Positions 56,365 to 64,000 of a stretch of 64,000 bases of DNA are shown piece by piece. A program made the translations under genes and the position numbers. Positions within the stretch are counted from its first letter, which is position 1. Every line of letters starts with the position of its first letter. Origin of the DNA: Pseudoxanthomonas sp. z9 (GTDB lineage: Bacteria; Pseudomonadota; Gammaproteobacteria; Xanthomonadales; Xanthomonadaceae); the NCBI RefSeq assembly GCF_006542425.1, contig NZ_VFID01000004.1, positions 434,001 through 498,000 of the forward strand, given 5' to 3'. The notes beneath the pieces were generated by a model. It did not search any database. It saw only the letters and a program-made list of their open reading frames with translations, and was not told the origin of the DNA.

Positions 56365-56924
56365 ACTGGCGCCTGAGCCTTGGCCTGGTCCTGCTGGTGG
56401 CCGCCATCTTCAGCGGCTGGTCGGCCTGGAAGCAGCGCGCGCGCCCGGAAGCCGCCGCCGGCGGGCCGGACCGATCCGACTACGTGATGCACGATTTCGA
56501 GATCGTCGCCCTCGACAAGCAGGGCAAGGAAGCGGTCACCCTGCGGGCGCCGGAAATGCACCGCAATCCCGCCGACCAGAGCCTGTCGATCACCACGCCG
56601 CTGTTCCTGCTGCCGGACAGTGCCGGCAAGTACTGGCAGATGCGCTCCAAGACCGGCTGGATGAGCCCGGATCACTCCCAGTTGCGCCTGCTCACCGACG
56701 TCCAGGGCACCAGCCCGTCCGATGCCCCGCCGCCGACCGCCTTCCGCACCGAGCGGCTGGACATCTTCCCGGACAAGAACCTGGCGACCACCGAGCTTCC
56801 GGTCACCATCACCCGGCCCGGTTCTATACTCAGCGGGGTAGGCTTCGAAACCCACCTCAAGAACAAAACCTACGAATTCAAATCCCAGGTCAAAAGTGTC
56901 TATGCACCCAAGTCTGCGCGCTAG
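56361..56924 (+). CDS. lptC: LPS export protein LptC
   Basis: 187 residues, inner-membrane anchor (LSLGLVLLVAAIFSGWSAW) plus a periplasmic beta-jellyroll (LptC/YrbK domain). It links the LptB2FG transporter to LptA. Overlaps kdsC by four bases and lptA by 23. Confidence 0.88.
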   Translation: MNWRLSLGLVLLVAAIFSGWSAWKQRARPEAAAGGPDRSDYVMHDFEIVALDKQGKEAVTLRAPEMHRNPADQSLSITTPLFLLPDSAGKYWQMRSKTGWMSPDHSQLRLLTDVQGTSPSDAPPPTAFRTERLDIFPDKNLATTELPVTITRPGSILSGVGFETHLKNKTYEFKSQVKSVYAPKSAR

Positions 56925-57411
56925 CGCCCTGCTGCTTCCGCTCCTGCTGGCCTGCGCCGCGGCCTGGGCCAAGTCGTCCGATCGCAACCAGGAAATGGTC
57001 ATCGATGCCGGCCACCAGAACGGCTCCTACGAAGGCAACAGCAAGATCATGCTGAGCAAGGGCGTGACCGTTACCCAGGGTTCGCTGGACATCCGCTCCA
57101 GCACCGGCGAGATCTACATGAACGACGGCGAGATCTCGCGCGCCGTGTTCACCGGCAAGCAGGTCAAGCTGAAGCAGCAGATGGACGATGGCTCCTGGAT
57201 GGATGCCACCGCCGATCGCGTCGAGTACGACATGACCTCCGAGACCATCACCTTCATCGGCAACTACACGGTGAAGTCGCCGCGCGGCTCCAACAGCGGC
57301 CAGAAGATGGTCTACAACACCAAGACCGGCAACATGGAAAGCGGCGGCGACGGTACCCGCGTGCGCACCGTGATCAAGCCGAAGTCGGCGCAGCCGCAGG
57401 GCACCAAGTGA
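56902..57411 (+). CDS. lptA: LPS transport periplasmic protein LptA
   Basis: 169 residues. Signal peptide ([20 protein letters not shown]), then the OstA/LptA jellyroll repeating domain ([37 protein letters not shown]). Forms the periplasmic bridge for LPS. GTG at 56896 is an alternative start. Position in the lptC-lptA-lptB order supports the name. Confidence 0.9.
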   Translation: MHPSLRASALLLPLLLACAAAWAKSSDRNQEMVIDAGHQNGSYEGNSKIMLSKGVTVTQGSLDIRSSTGEIYMNDGEISRAVFTGKQVKLKQQMDDGSWMDATADRVEYDMTSETITFIGNYTVKSPRGSNSGQKMVYNTKTGNMESGGDGTRVRTVIKPKSAQPQGTK

Positions 57412-58130
57412 TGCTGACCGCACAGGGACTGCGCAAGACCTATCGTCAGCGCAAGGTCGTCAGCGACTTCGGGCTGAGCCTGGAAGCCGGGGAAGTGGTC
57501 GGCCTGCTGGGACCCAACGGCGCCGGCAAGACCACCTGCTTCTACATGATCGTCGGCCTGGTCGCCGCCGATGCGGGCAAGATCGAACTGGATGGACAGG
57601 ACATCACCGCCGAGCCGATGTACCGGCGCGCCAAGCTGGGCGTGGGCTACCTGCCGCAGGAGCCGTCGGTGTTCCGCAAGCTGACCGTGGCCGACAACAT
57701 CCGCCTGGTGCTGGAACTGCGCGAGGATCTGGACGAGGCCGGCATCGAGCAGGAACTGGCCTCGCTGCTGGACGAACTGCAGATCAGCCACGTCTCCGAG
57801 CAACTGGGCGCCAGCCTCTCCGGCGGCGAGCGGCGGCGCTGCGAAATCGCCCGGGCGCTGGCCGCCCGGCCCCGCCTGATGCTGCTGGACGAGCCGTTCG
57901 CCGGCGTGGATCCCATCTCGGTCGGCGAGATCCAGCGCATCGTCAAGCACCTCAAGAACCGCGGCATCGGCGTGCTGATCACCGACCACAACGTACGCGA
58001 GACCTTGGGAATCTGCGACCGGGCGTATATCCTCAACGAAGGCAGCGTGCTGGCGCAGGGGGCACCGGACGCGTTGCTGGCCAATCCGGACGTGCGGCGC
58101 GTGTACCTGGGGGAAACTTTCCGTCTCTGA
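57411..58130 (+). CDS. lptB: LPS export ABC ATPase LptB
   Basis: 239 residues. Walker [10 protein letters not shown] from residue 34; signature [15 protein letters not shown]; Walker [14 protein letters not shown]; switch DHNVRETL. Drives LPS extraction. Start ATG overlaps the lptA stop by one base. Confidence 0.95.
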   Translation: MLTAQGLRKTYRQRKVVSDFGLSLEAGEVVGLLGPNGAGKTTCFYMIVGLVAADAGKIELDGQDITAEPMYRRAKLGVGYLPQEPSVFRKLTVADNIRLVLELREDLDEAGIEQELASLLDELQISHVSEQLGASLSGGERRRCEIARALAARPRLMLLDEPFAGVDPISVGEIQRIVKHLKNRGIGVLITDHNVRETLGICDRAYILNEGSVLAQGAPDALLANPDVRRVYLGETFRL

Positions 58131-58184
58131 GGGCGATGCCGCACCATCCGGACCGCAGGCCATGCCGTCGCCTTCGGACATCGG

Positions 58185-59618
58185 ATGAAACCACGCCTCC
58201 AGACATCGCTGGGACAGCAACTGGTCATGACGCCGCAGCTGCGTCAGGCCATCCGCTTGCTGCAGATGTCGACCGCGGAGCTTGAGGTGGAAATCACCCA
58301 GGCCGTGGAATCCAATCCCCTGCTGGACTGGGCCGACGACGCCCCCGCCGCCGGCGAAGACGGCCCGCCGACCGAGGCCGAGCGCGGCAGCCAGGAGGAA
58401 TCCCGCCACGACGAGGACGGCGCACCCGGCGACGACGACTGGGCGCCGGACGAAGGGCCATGGTCCTCCTCGGGCGGCGGCTCCTTCGACGATGACGATC
58501 CCGGCAGCGCGGCCGAGCGGATCGCCGAAGCCGACACCCTGCGTGACCACCTGCTCTGGCAACTCCACCTGTCGCACCTGTCGCCACGGGATCGCCGCAT
58601 CGGCAGCGCGCTGATCGATGCCCTGGAGGAAGACGGCTACCTGCGCGAAGCCCTCTCCGGCATCGCCGAAACCCTGAAGCCGGATCTGGAAGCCAGCGAG
58701 GACGAGATCAGCGTGGTGCTGCACCAGTTGCAGCGCTTCGATCCGGTCGGCGTGGGCGCGCGCAACCTGGGCGAATGCCTGCGCCTGCAGTTGCTGGTGC
58801 TCAGCGACGACACACCCGGCAAGGCGCTGGCGATGCGCATCGCCGACGGCCCGCTGGATCGGCTGCCGCGCAGCGGCGTGGCCGGCATCGCCGCCGAACT
58901 CAGGCAACCCCTGGCCGAGGTGGAAACCGCGGTCGCCCTGCTGCGCACCCTGGATCCCAAGCCCGGTGCGCAGATCGGCGAGCTGGGCAGCGATACCTAC
59001 GTGGTGCCCGACTGCGTGGTCTGGCGCCAGCGCGGCGTCTGGCGGGCGGCCCTGGCCGGCAACAACCTGCCCCGGATCGGCATCCATCGCGGCTACGAAC
59101 AGATGATCCGGCGCTGCGGCGAGAGCGACGCCGGTTACCTCAAGGGGCAATTGCAGGAAGCCCGCTGGCTGCTCAAGAGCCTGGAGGCACGCGGCGAGAC
59201 CCTGCTCAAGGTCACCCGCTGCCTGATCCGCGAGCAGGCCGGCTTCCTGGAGTTCGGCGAACAGGCGTTGCGCCCGCTGACCCTGCGCGAGGTGGCCAGC
59301 GAGGTCGGCCTCCACGAATCCACGGTTTCACGGGCGATTGCGCGCAAGTACGTGCGCACGCCGCGTGGAACCTTGCCGCTGCGGGCGTTCTTCGCCTCCG
59401 GCATCGACACCGAGGGCGGCGGCGAGGCATCCAGCACCGCCATCCAGGCCATGATCCGCCGCCTGATCGAGCAGGAAAACCCGCGCAAACCCTTGTCCGA
59501 CGCCAAGCTCGCGGACCTGCTGAAGGCCTCCGGCATCCCGGTGGCGCGGCGTACGGTCGCCAAATACCGTGAAGCCCTGCACATCCTTTCGTCGCACGAA
59601 CGCGTGCGCCTGGACTGA
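58185..59618 (+). CDS. rpoN: RNA polymerase sigma-54 factor
   Basis: 477 residues. Region I is Gln/Leu-rich (LGQQLVMTPQLRQAIRLLQM), region II acidic (about 48-110), then the core-binding domain, the helix-turn-helix and the RpoN box ARRTVAKYREALHI at the C-terminus. Directs enhancer-dependent promoters. Follows lptB in the conserved order. Confidence 0.95.
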   Translation: MKPRLQTSLGQQLVMTPQLRQAIRLLQMSTAELEVEITQAVESNPLLDWADDAPAAGEDGPPTEAERGSQEESRHDEDGAPGDDDWAPDEGPWSSSGGGSFDDDDPGSAAERIAEADTLRDHLLWQLHLSHLSPRDRRIGSALIDALEEDGYLREALSGIAETLKPDLEASEDEISVVLHQLQRFDPVGVGARNLGECLRLQLLVLSDDTPGKALAMRIADGPLDRLPRSGVAGIAAELRQPLAEVETAVALLRTLDPKPGAQIGELGSDTYVVPDCVVWRQRGVWRAALAGNNLPRIGIHRGYEQMIRRCGESDAGYLKGQLQEARWLLKSLEARGETLLKVTRCLIREQAGFLEFGEQALRPLTLREVASEVGLHESTVSRAIARKYVRTPRGTLPLRAFFASGIDTEGGGEASSTAIQAMIRRLIEQENPRKPLSDAKLADLLKASGIPVARRTVAKYREALHILSSHERVRLD

Positions 59619-59758
59619 ATCCGCGTTTTTCCTCCGCACCGCTTGATCACGGTCGGGATCAGGCCCATCTTGTCATTGCGGCGGTTGGCCGCGTTGACGG
59701 AGATGTCCTGGAACCCAAGCCTGATTCCGTTGTCACAGATGCACGACAACGCGTTCTC

Positions 59759-59779
59759 AGCAGTGCCGACAGCACTGCA
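59759..59779 (+). promoter_or_regulatory. Small hairpin before hpf
   Basis: GCAGTGC-CGACA-GCACTGC (59760-59778), 7-bp perfect stem, 12 bases before the AGGAGG of hpf. May affect translation or mark an mRNA end. Confidence 0.35.
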
Positions 59780-59802
59780 TCACCGACAGAAGGAGGCAAG
59801 CG

Positions 59803-60120
59803 ATGCGTATCGAGACCTACGGGCATGAAATCGAAGTCACCCCCGCCCTGCGCGAATACGTGGAAACCAAGCTGAAGCGCCTGGAGCGCCATTTCGACCA
59901 ACCCTTCGAAGTCCGTACCCAACTCTGTACGCGCAAACCCGACTACGTCGCCGAAGCGACCGTCTCCCTCGCGGGCCGTACCCTCCATGCCGACGCCGGT
60001 GCGCAGACCATGTATGCCGCCATCGACATCCTGGCTGACAAGCTCGATCGCCTGCTGGTCAAGCACAAGGAAAAGAAGACCGACGTGCAGCGCGGCCTGC
60101 GCGTGGAAGCCGTCGGCTGA
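59803..60120 (+). CDS. hpf: Ribosome hibernation promoting factor
   Basis: 105 residues, short-form HPF/YfiA domain (MRIETYGHEIEVTPALREYVETK). Binds 30S and promotes 100S dimers in stationary phase. A good AGGAGG precedes it. Conserved neighbour of rpoN. Confidence 0.92.
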   Translation: MRIETYGHEIEVTPALREYVETKLKRLERHFDQPFEVRTQLCTRKPDYVAEATVSLAGRTLHADAGAQTMYAAIDILADKLDRLLVKHKEKKTDVQRGLRVEAVG

Positions 60121-60337
60121 GGTAGTTCCCGCCCCCAACCGCCCTTGCCTGCGACCCTCGCGGTCCGGGCAGGGGCGTCGCAGCGTTCTTCACGCTGCAT
60201 TAGCAGTTCCCCTCCCTCCGGATTACACTCCCCTCTGCCTGCGCCGTCCGCGCCTGGCGGGTCGCATCGACGCGCCCGTCCCGTGCGCACGCCAATGACG
60301 ACGCGCCGCACCTTCCCCACTTCCCGTCCGTCCTCGC

Positions 60338-61291
60338 ATGATGAACACCAGTATCACCGCACGCGAACTGTTCGAGCAGCAGAAGGAGAAGCTGGCCCTG
60401 CGCTGGGTGGCCGGGCAGAAAGGCGAGAACCGGATCCTCGAAGCCGGCGACACGATCGCGCGGCGTCCGTCGCTGGCCGGTTATCTCAACGCGGTCTATC
60501 CCAACAAGGTGCAGATCCTGGGTACCGAGGAACTGAGCTGGCTGGATTCGCTGGATTCGCGCCAGCGCTGGGAAACGATCGAGAAGATCGTCCACTTCCG
60601 TCCGCTGGCGCTGGTCATCAGCAAGAACCAGCAATGCCCGGAGGATCTGCGCGAGGCGGCGAATGAAACCGATACGCCGCTGTGGATCTCGCCCAAGCGC
60701 GGCCATGAGCTGCTCAACCACCTCTCCTACCATCTTGCGCGCACACTGGCGCCGCGGGTGACGCTGCATGGCGTGTTCATGGAGATCTATTCGATCGGCG
60801 TGCTGATCACCGGCGAGGCCGGTTCCGGCAAGAGCGAACTGGCGCTGGAACTGTTGAGCCGTGGCCACCGCCTGGTCGCCGACGACGCGCCCGAGTTCAC
60901 CCAGATCGCGCCGGACGTGCTCGACGGCACCTGCCCCGAGCTGCTGCAGGATCTGCTCGAGGTACGCGGGCTGGGCGTGCTCAACGTGCGCGAGATGTTC
61001 GGCGACACCGCGGTGAAGAAGAACAAGTACCTGCGCCTGATCGTGCACCTGACCCGGCCGATGACCGAACCCAACCCGCATGGTTACGAGCGCCTGACCG
61101 GCGACTCCGGCACCCGCCACGTGCTGGATCTCGACGTGCCGCTGATTACCCTGCCGGTGATGCCGGGCCGCAACCTCGCCGTGCTCACCGAGGCGGCCAC
61201 CCGCCTGCACATCCTGCGCACCAAGGGCATCGACCCCGCGGCGATGTTCATCGCCCGCCACAGCAACCTGCTGGAGCGGAGCACGCCATGA
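60338..61291 (+). CDS. hprK: HPr kinase/phosphorylase
   Basis: 317 residues. P-loop GEAGSGKS at 159-166, catalytic H144 (TLHGV), and signature [15 protein letters not shown]. It phosphorylates HPr on serine; HPr in this cluster has Ser46. Starts 217 bases after hpf, with no ptsN between. Overlaps rapZ. Confidence 0.93.
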   Translation: MMNTSITARELFEQQKEKLALRWVAGQKGENRILEAGDTIARRPSLAGYLNAVYPNKVQILGTEELSWLDSLDSRQRWETIEKIVHFRPLALVISKNQQCPEDLREAANETDTPLWISPKRGHELLNHLSYHLARTLAPRVTLHGVFMEIYSIGVLITGEAGSGKSELALELLSRGHRLVADDAPEFTQIAPDVLDGTCPELLQDLLEVRGLGVLNVREMFGDTAVKKNKYLRLIVHLTRPMTEPNPHGYERLTGDSGTRHVLDLDVPLITLPVMPGRNLAVLTEAATRLHILRTKGIDPAAMFIARHSNLLERSTP

Positions 61292-62199
61292 GTTCGCCGG
61301 GAGAGGACATCCCTGCGGCGGTGCGCGCGGCCCCCCCGACCGTGGTCATCGTCAGCGGCCTGTCCGGCTCGGGCAAGTCGGTGGCGTTGAAGACCTTCGA
61401 GGATCTGGACTACTACTGCGTCGACAACCTGCCGGTCGAACTGCTGCCGCCGTTCGTGCGCAGCCTGATGAAGGGCGACACCCTGCCGCAGAAGATCGCG
61501 GTCGGCATCGACGCCCGCAGCGGCCATGCCGAACTGGGCAAGCTGGCACAGTGGCGCGCGGCGCTGGCGCAACTGGGCCTGGAAGGGACGCTGATTTTCT
61601 TCGACGCCGCCGACGAGATCCTGCTGCGGCGTTATTCCGACACCCGCCGCCGGCATCCGCTCAGCCACAGCCACACCGGGCTGTCGCTGCAGGAAGCCAT
61701 CCGCCGCGAGCGCGAGGTCACCGCGCCGCTGCGCGAGGCCGCCGACGTCGTCATCGACACCAGTCAGCTCAACGTGCACCAGTTGCGCCGGCGCATCATC
61801 GCCGAGTTCGCGCTCAACCGCGGCGCGGCACTGTCGCTGCTGTTCGAGTCCTTCGCCTACAAGCGTGGCGTGCCGGCCGACGCCGACTTCGTGTTCGACG
61901 CCCGGGTGCTGCCCAACCCGCACTGGAATCCGGAACTGCGACCCTATTCCGGGCGGGACGCGAAGGTGCGCGAGTACCTGCGCTCCCAGTCCGAAGTTTC
62001 CGAGTACGTCGGCCAAGTCAGCCAGTTCCTCGATACCTGGCTGCCGCGCCTGCGCGGGGAAACCCGCAGCTACGTGACCATCGCCTTCGGCTGCACCGGC
62101 GGCAAGCACCGCTCGGTGTACCTGGCCGAGACGCTCGCCCAGCACGCCCGCAACCAGGGCTGGGAGGAAGTCGCCACTTTCCACCGGGAACTGGACTAG
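61288..62199 (+). CDS. rapZ: RNase adapter protein RapZ
   Basis: 303 residues. P-loop GLSGSGKS from residue 24; C-terminal [11 protein letters not shown]. RapZ guides RNase E to the sRNA GlmZ in enterics and controls GlmS; here the sRNA is unknown. Coupled to hprK. Confidence 0.93.
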   Translation: MSSPGEDIPAAVRAAPPTVVIVSGLSGSGKSVALKTFEDLDYYCVDNLPVELLPPFVRSLMKGDTLPQKIAVGIDARSGHAELGKLAQWRAALAQLGLEGTLIFFDAADEILLRRYSDTRRRHPLSHSHTGLSLQEAIRREREVTAPLREAADVVIDTSQLNVHQLRRRIIAEFALNRGAALSLLFESFAYKRGVPADADFVFDARVLPNPHWNPELRPYSGRDAKVREYLRSQSEVSEYVGQVSQFLDTWLPRLRGETRSYVTIAFGCTGGKHRSVYLAETLAQHARNQGWEEVATFHRELD

Positions 62200-62317
62200 G
62201 CGCATCCGGTGGTGCGCGGCGGCGCTTCCGCCGCGCCTTGACCCGGCCTTCACGCGCAACGCCGCGTCCCGCCAAAACCGCTTCCGGCATGTCATCCCCG
62301 TCTGTTAACGTTCCGGA

Positions 62318-62710
62318 ATGGCTTGTGGCATCCTCCTCGTTACCCATCCCGGCATCGGCGCGTCCATCCTGGCCGTCGCGGCGACCCTGCTGCGTCAGCT
62401 GCCATTGAAGGCGGAAGCCTTCGAGGTGCCGTTCGACGCCGACCTGGACGCGTTGCTGCCGCAGGCGTCGGCCGCGCTGCGGCGGGTCGACGGGGGCGAT
62501 GGCGTGCTGGTGCTGACCGATCTGTACGGCGCCAGCCCCAGCAATCTAGCCGGCAGGCTGGCGCGCCTGGGCACGCCGATCCGGCGGGTGTCCGCACTGA
62601 GCCTGCCGATGCTGTTGCGGGTAATGAACTATTCGGAACAGGGACTGGACGAACTGCCGGCGACCGCGGCCGCCGGCGCACGCAACGGAGTCATCCACGA
62701 CGATGCTTGA
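62318..62710 (+). CDS. PTS EIIA component, mannose type
   Basis: 130 residues, single-domain EIIA-Man: active H10 in THPGIGASIL, and LTDLYGASPSN. No IIB or IIC partners are present, so it is probably a regulatory EIIA. Overlaps ptsH by eight bases. Confidence 0.9.
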   Translation: MACGILLVTHPGIGASILAVAATLLRQLPLKAEAFEVPFDADLDALLPQASAALRRVDGGDGVLVLTDLYGASPSNLAGRLARLGTPIRRVSALSLPMLLRVMNYSEQGLDELPATAAAGARNGVIHDDA

Positions 62711-62972
62711 ACGCGAACTCACCGTTTCCAACCGCCTGGGCCTGCACGCCCGCGCCACCGCCAAGCTGGTCCAGGCCTTGGCCGGCTTCCGCTGCAACGT
62801 GACGCTGGCCGCCAAGGGACGCGAGGTCAACGCCAAGAGCATCATGGGCGTGATGCTGTTGGCCGCCGGCCAGGGCACGCCGGTGATCGTGCGCGTGGAC
62901 GGCGAGGACGAGAGCGCCGCGATGGACGCGGTCGCCGCCCTGTTCGAACGACGGTTCGACGAGGACGCCTGA
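62703..62972 (+). CDS. ptsH: Phosphocarrier protein HPr
   Basis: 89 residues. H15 (GLHARAT) is the EI site, S46 (AKSIMGVM) the HprK site. Coupled to EIIA upstream and EI downstream. Confidence 0.94.
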   Translation: MLERELTVSNRLGLHARATAKLVQALAGFRCNVTLAAKGREVNAKSIMGVMLLAAGQGTPVIVRVDGEDESAAMDAVAALFERRFDEDA

Positions 62973-64000
62973 TGCGGACGCTGCTGTCGGGCCATGGCGC
63001 ATCGCGCGGAAGCGCGCTGGGACGCGCCCGGGTCCGGCTGCCGCACGCGCTGGAAGTCGCCGAGCAGCGCATCCACGCCAACCAGGTGGAAGCCGAGCTG
63101 CGACGCCTGCACGTGGCGGTCGATGCCACCCGCGAGGAGATGCACCGGCTGCGCGATCGCCTGCACGGCGCGCTGGCCAGGGAAGTCGGCGAGTTCCTCG
63201 ACCTGCACGCCCTGCTGCTGGACGACCCCGAACTGCTGTACGGCCTGGACGAACTGATCCGCACCGGCCGCTACAGCGCGGACTATGCGCTGCGCTTGCA
63301 GCGGGATCGGCTGGCGGCGGTTTTCGAGGGCATGGACGATGCCTACCTGAAGAGCCGGATGGACGATCTCGACCACGTGATCGGCCGCATCCACGCCCAT
63401 CTCCAGCAGCGCGCGGTCGATGCCGAGGGCGTGGCCGGCGACATCCTGGTCTGCGACAACATCGCCCCGTCCGAACTGGCGCAGCTGCAATCGCAGGGCG
63501 TGGTCGCGATCGTCACCGCCGCCGGCAGCGCGCTCTCGCACAGCGCGATCCTGGCGCGCAGCCTGCACATGCCGCTGGTCGTCGGCGCGGCGCAGGCGCT
63601 GCAGCGGGTCAACGATGGCGACGCCCTGATCGTCGACGGCGCCACCGGCCGGGTGGTGGTCGAACCGAACGCGGCGGATCTGCGGGCCTATCGCGAACGC
63701 CTGCGCAAGGCCGCCCGCGAGGAACGCGAGCTGGGGCGCCTGCGCTCCAAGCCCAGCCGCACCCGCGACGGCGTGGACATCGCGTTGTACGCCAATGCCG
63801 AATCACTCGACGACGTGGCGCGCGCGCACGCGCTGGGCGCGGCCGGCGTGGGGCTGTACCGCACCGAATTCCTGTTCCTGCAGCGCAACGAGTTGCCGGA
63901 CGAGGACGAGCAGTTCCGCGCCTACCGCGACGTGGTGCTGGGCATGAGCGGCCGGCCGGTCACCATCCGCACCCTGGATCTGGGCGCCGACAAGGCCGAC
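62972..64000 (+). CDS. ptsI: PTS enzyme I (3' end cut by window)
   Basis: 343 codons visible of about 570-590. Catalytic H190 in GSALSHSAIL. Contains the N-terminal phosphohistidine and HPr-binding domains and the start of the PEP barrel (GLYRTEFLF, TIRTLDLGADK). Feeds phosphate from PEP to HPr. Overlaps ptsH by one base. Confidence 0.94.
   Translation, partial: MRTLLSGHGASRGSALGRARVRLPHALEVAEQRIHANQVEAELRRLHVAVDATREEMHRLRDRLHGALAREVGEFLDLHALLLDDPELLYGLDELIRTGRYSADYALRLQRDRLAAVFEGMDDAYLKSRMDDLDHVIGRIHAHLQQRAVDAEGVAGDILVCDNIAPSELAQLQSQGVVAIVTAAGSALSHSAILARSLHMPLVVGAAQALQRVNDGDALIVDGATGRVVVEPNAADLRAYRERLRKAAREERELGRLRSKPSRTRDGVDIALYANAESLDDVARAHALGAAGVGLYRTEFLFLQRNELPDEDEQFRAYRDVVLGMSGRPVTIRTLDLGADKAD

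Noticed and set aside
57312..59315. A 667-codon minus-strand open frame over lptB and rpoN
   Set aside because: Antisense shadow; both opposite genes are certain.

Overview
The window reads as a high-GC gammaproteobacterial chromosome of the Xanthomonadales (Lysobacter, Luteimonas, Thermomonas or Pseudoxanthomonas type). The grounds are a fused aspartokinase/diaminopimelate decarboxylase, the block kdsD-kdsC-lptCAB-rpoN-hpf-hprK-rapZ-EIIA(Man)-ptsH-ptsI, a GTAGGAGCG-type REP palindrome, and gggattcggg-type intergenic repeats of the kind I know from xanthomonads. Genes are tightly packed, with many ATGA overlaps. There are no phage genes, insertion sequences, CRISPR arrays, rRNA or tRNA genes that I can see, and no gene-free stretch exceeds 300 bases. 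Both ends cut a gene: lysC-lysA on the left and ptsI on the right.

Region 1 (1-17 kb) is mostly housekeeping and stress genes: the AK-LysA fusion, two tandem PhzF-like isomerases, an exported amidohydrolase, a glycine-zipper envelope protein, an alpha/beta hydrolase coupled to an OsmC/Ohr protein, an EF-G paralogue, an HU-like protein with a lysine/alanine tail, a YebE/DUF533 membrane protein, an M23 peptidase, two tandem DUF1439 proteins, a DUF5916 outer-membrane barrel and a small SET-domain protein.

Region 2 (17-24 kb) is iron-sulfur assembly: a cytochrome c lipoprotein, then an Rrf2 regulator-sufB-sufC-sufD-sufS run followed by a GNAT enzyme and a Rieske ferredoxin. A 25-bp inverted repeat overlaps the predicted -10 element of the suf promoter.

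Region 3 (24-36 kb) is an iron-acquisition island with three Fur-box-like sites. It has a Fiu-like siderophore receptor with its PiuC hydroxylase, a second TonB-dependent receptor, and a five-gene set: PepSY membrane protein, DUF2271, DUF4198, ApbE flavin transferase and a membrane-anchored CysJ-like NADPH flavoprotein. DUF2271 carries a recognisable flavinylation motif. The set looks like a complete NADPH-to-periplasm electron path, probably for ferric reduction. This is the most interesting system in the window.

Region 4 (36-54 kb) holds a cluster of very small hairpins with TCCT-type loops, a ComEA-like protein, an M20 peptidase, a serine hydrolase, a CadC-like TPR regulator coupled to manC, the AmgK-MurU cell-wall recycling pair, a cluster of DnaA boxes next to hda, perM, purM-(DUF2238)-purN, two DUF3108 proteins, an EF-hand protein, murA, a GFA-family protein and a bolA homologue.

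Region 5 (54.6-64 kb) is the classic lipopolysaccharide export and sigma-54/regulatory-PTS block. KdsD and KdsC make Kdo precursors, LptC, LptA and LptB export LPS, then come RpoN, Hpf, HprK, RapZ, EIIA-Man, HPr and EI. No ptsN is present between hpf and hprK, and no sugar permease is seen, so this PTS is probably regulatory.
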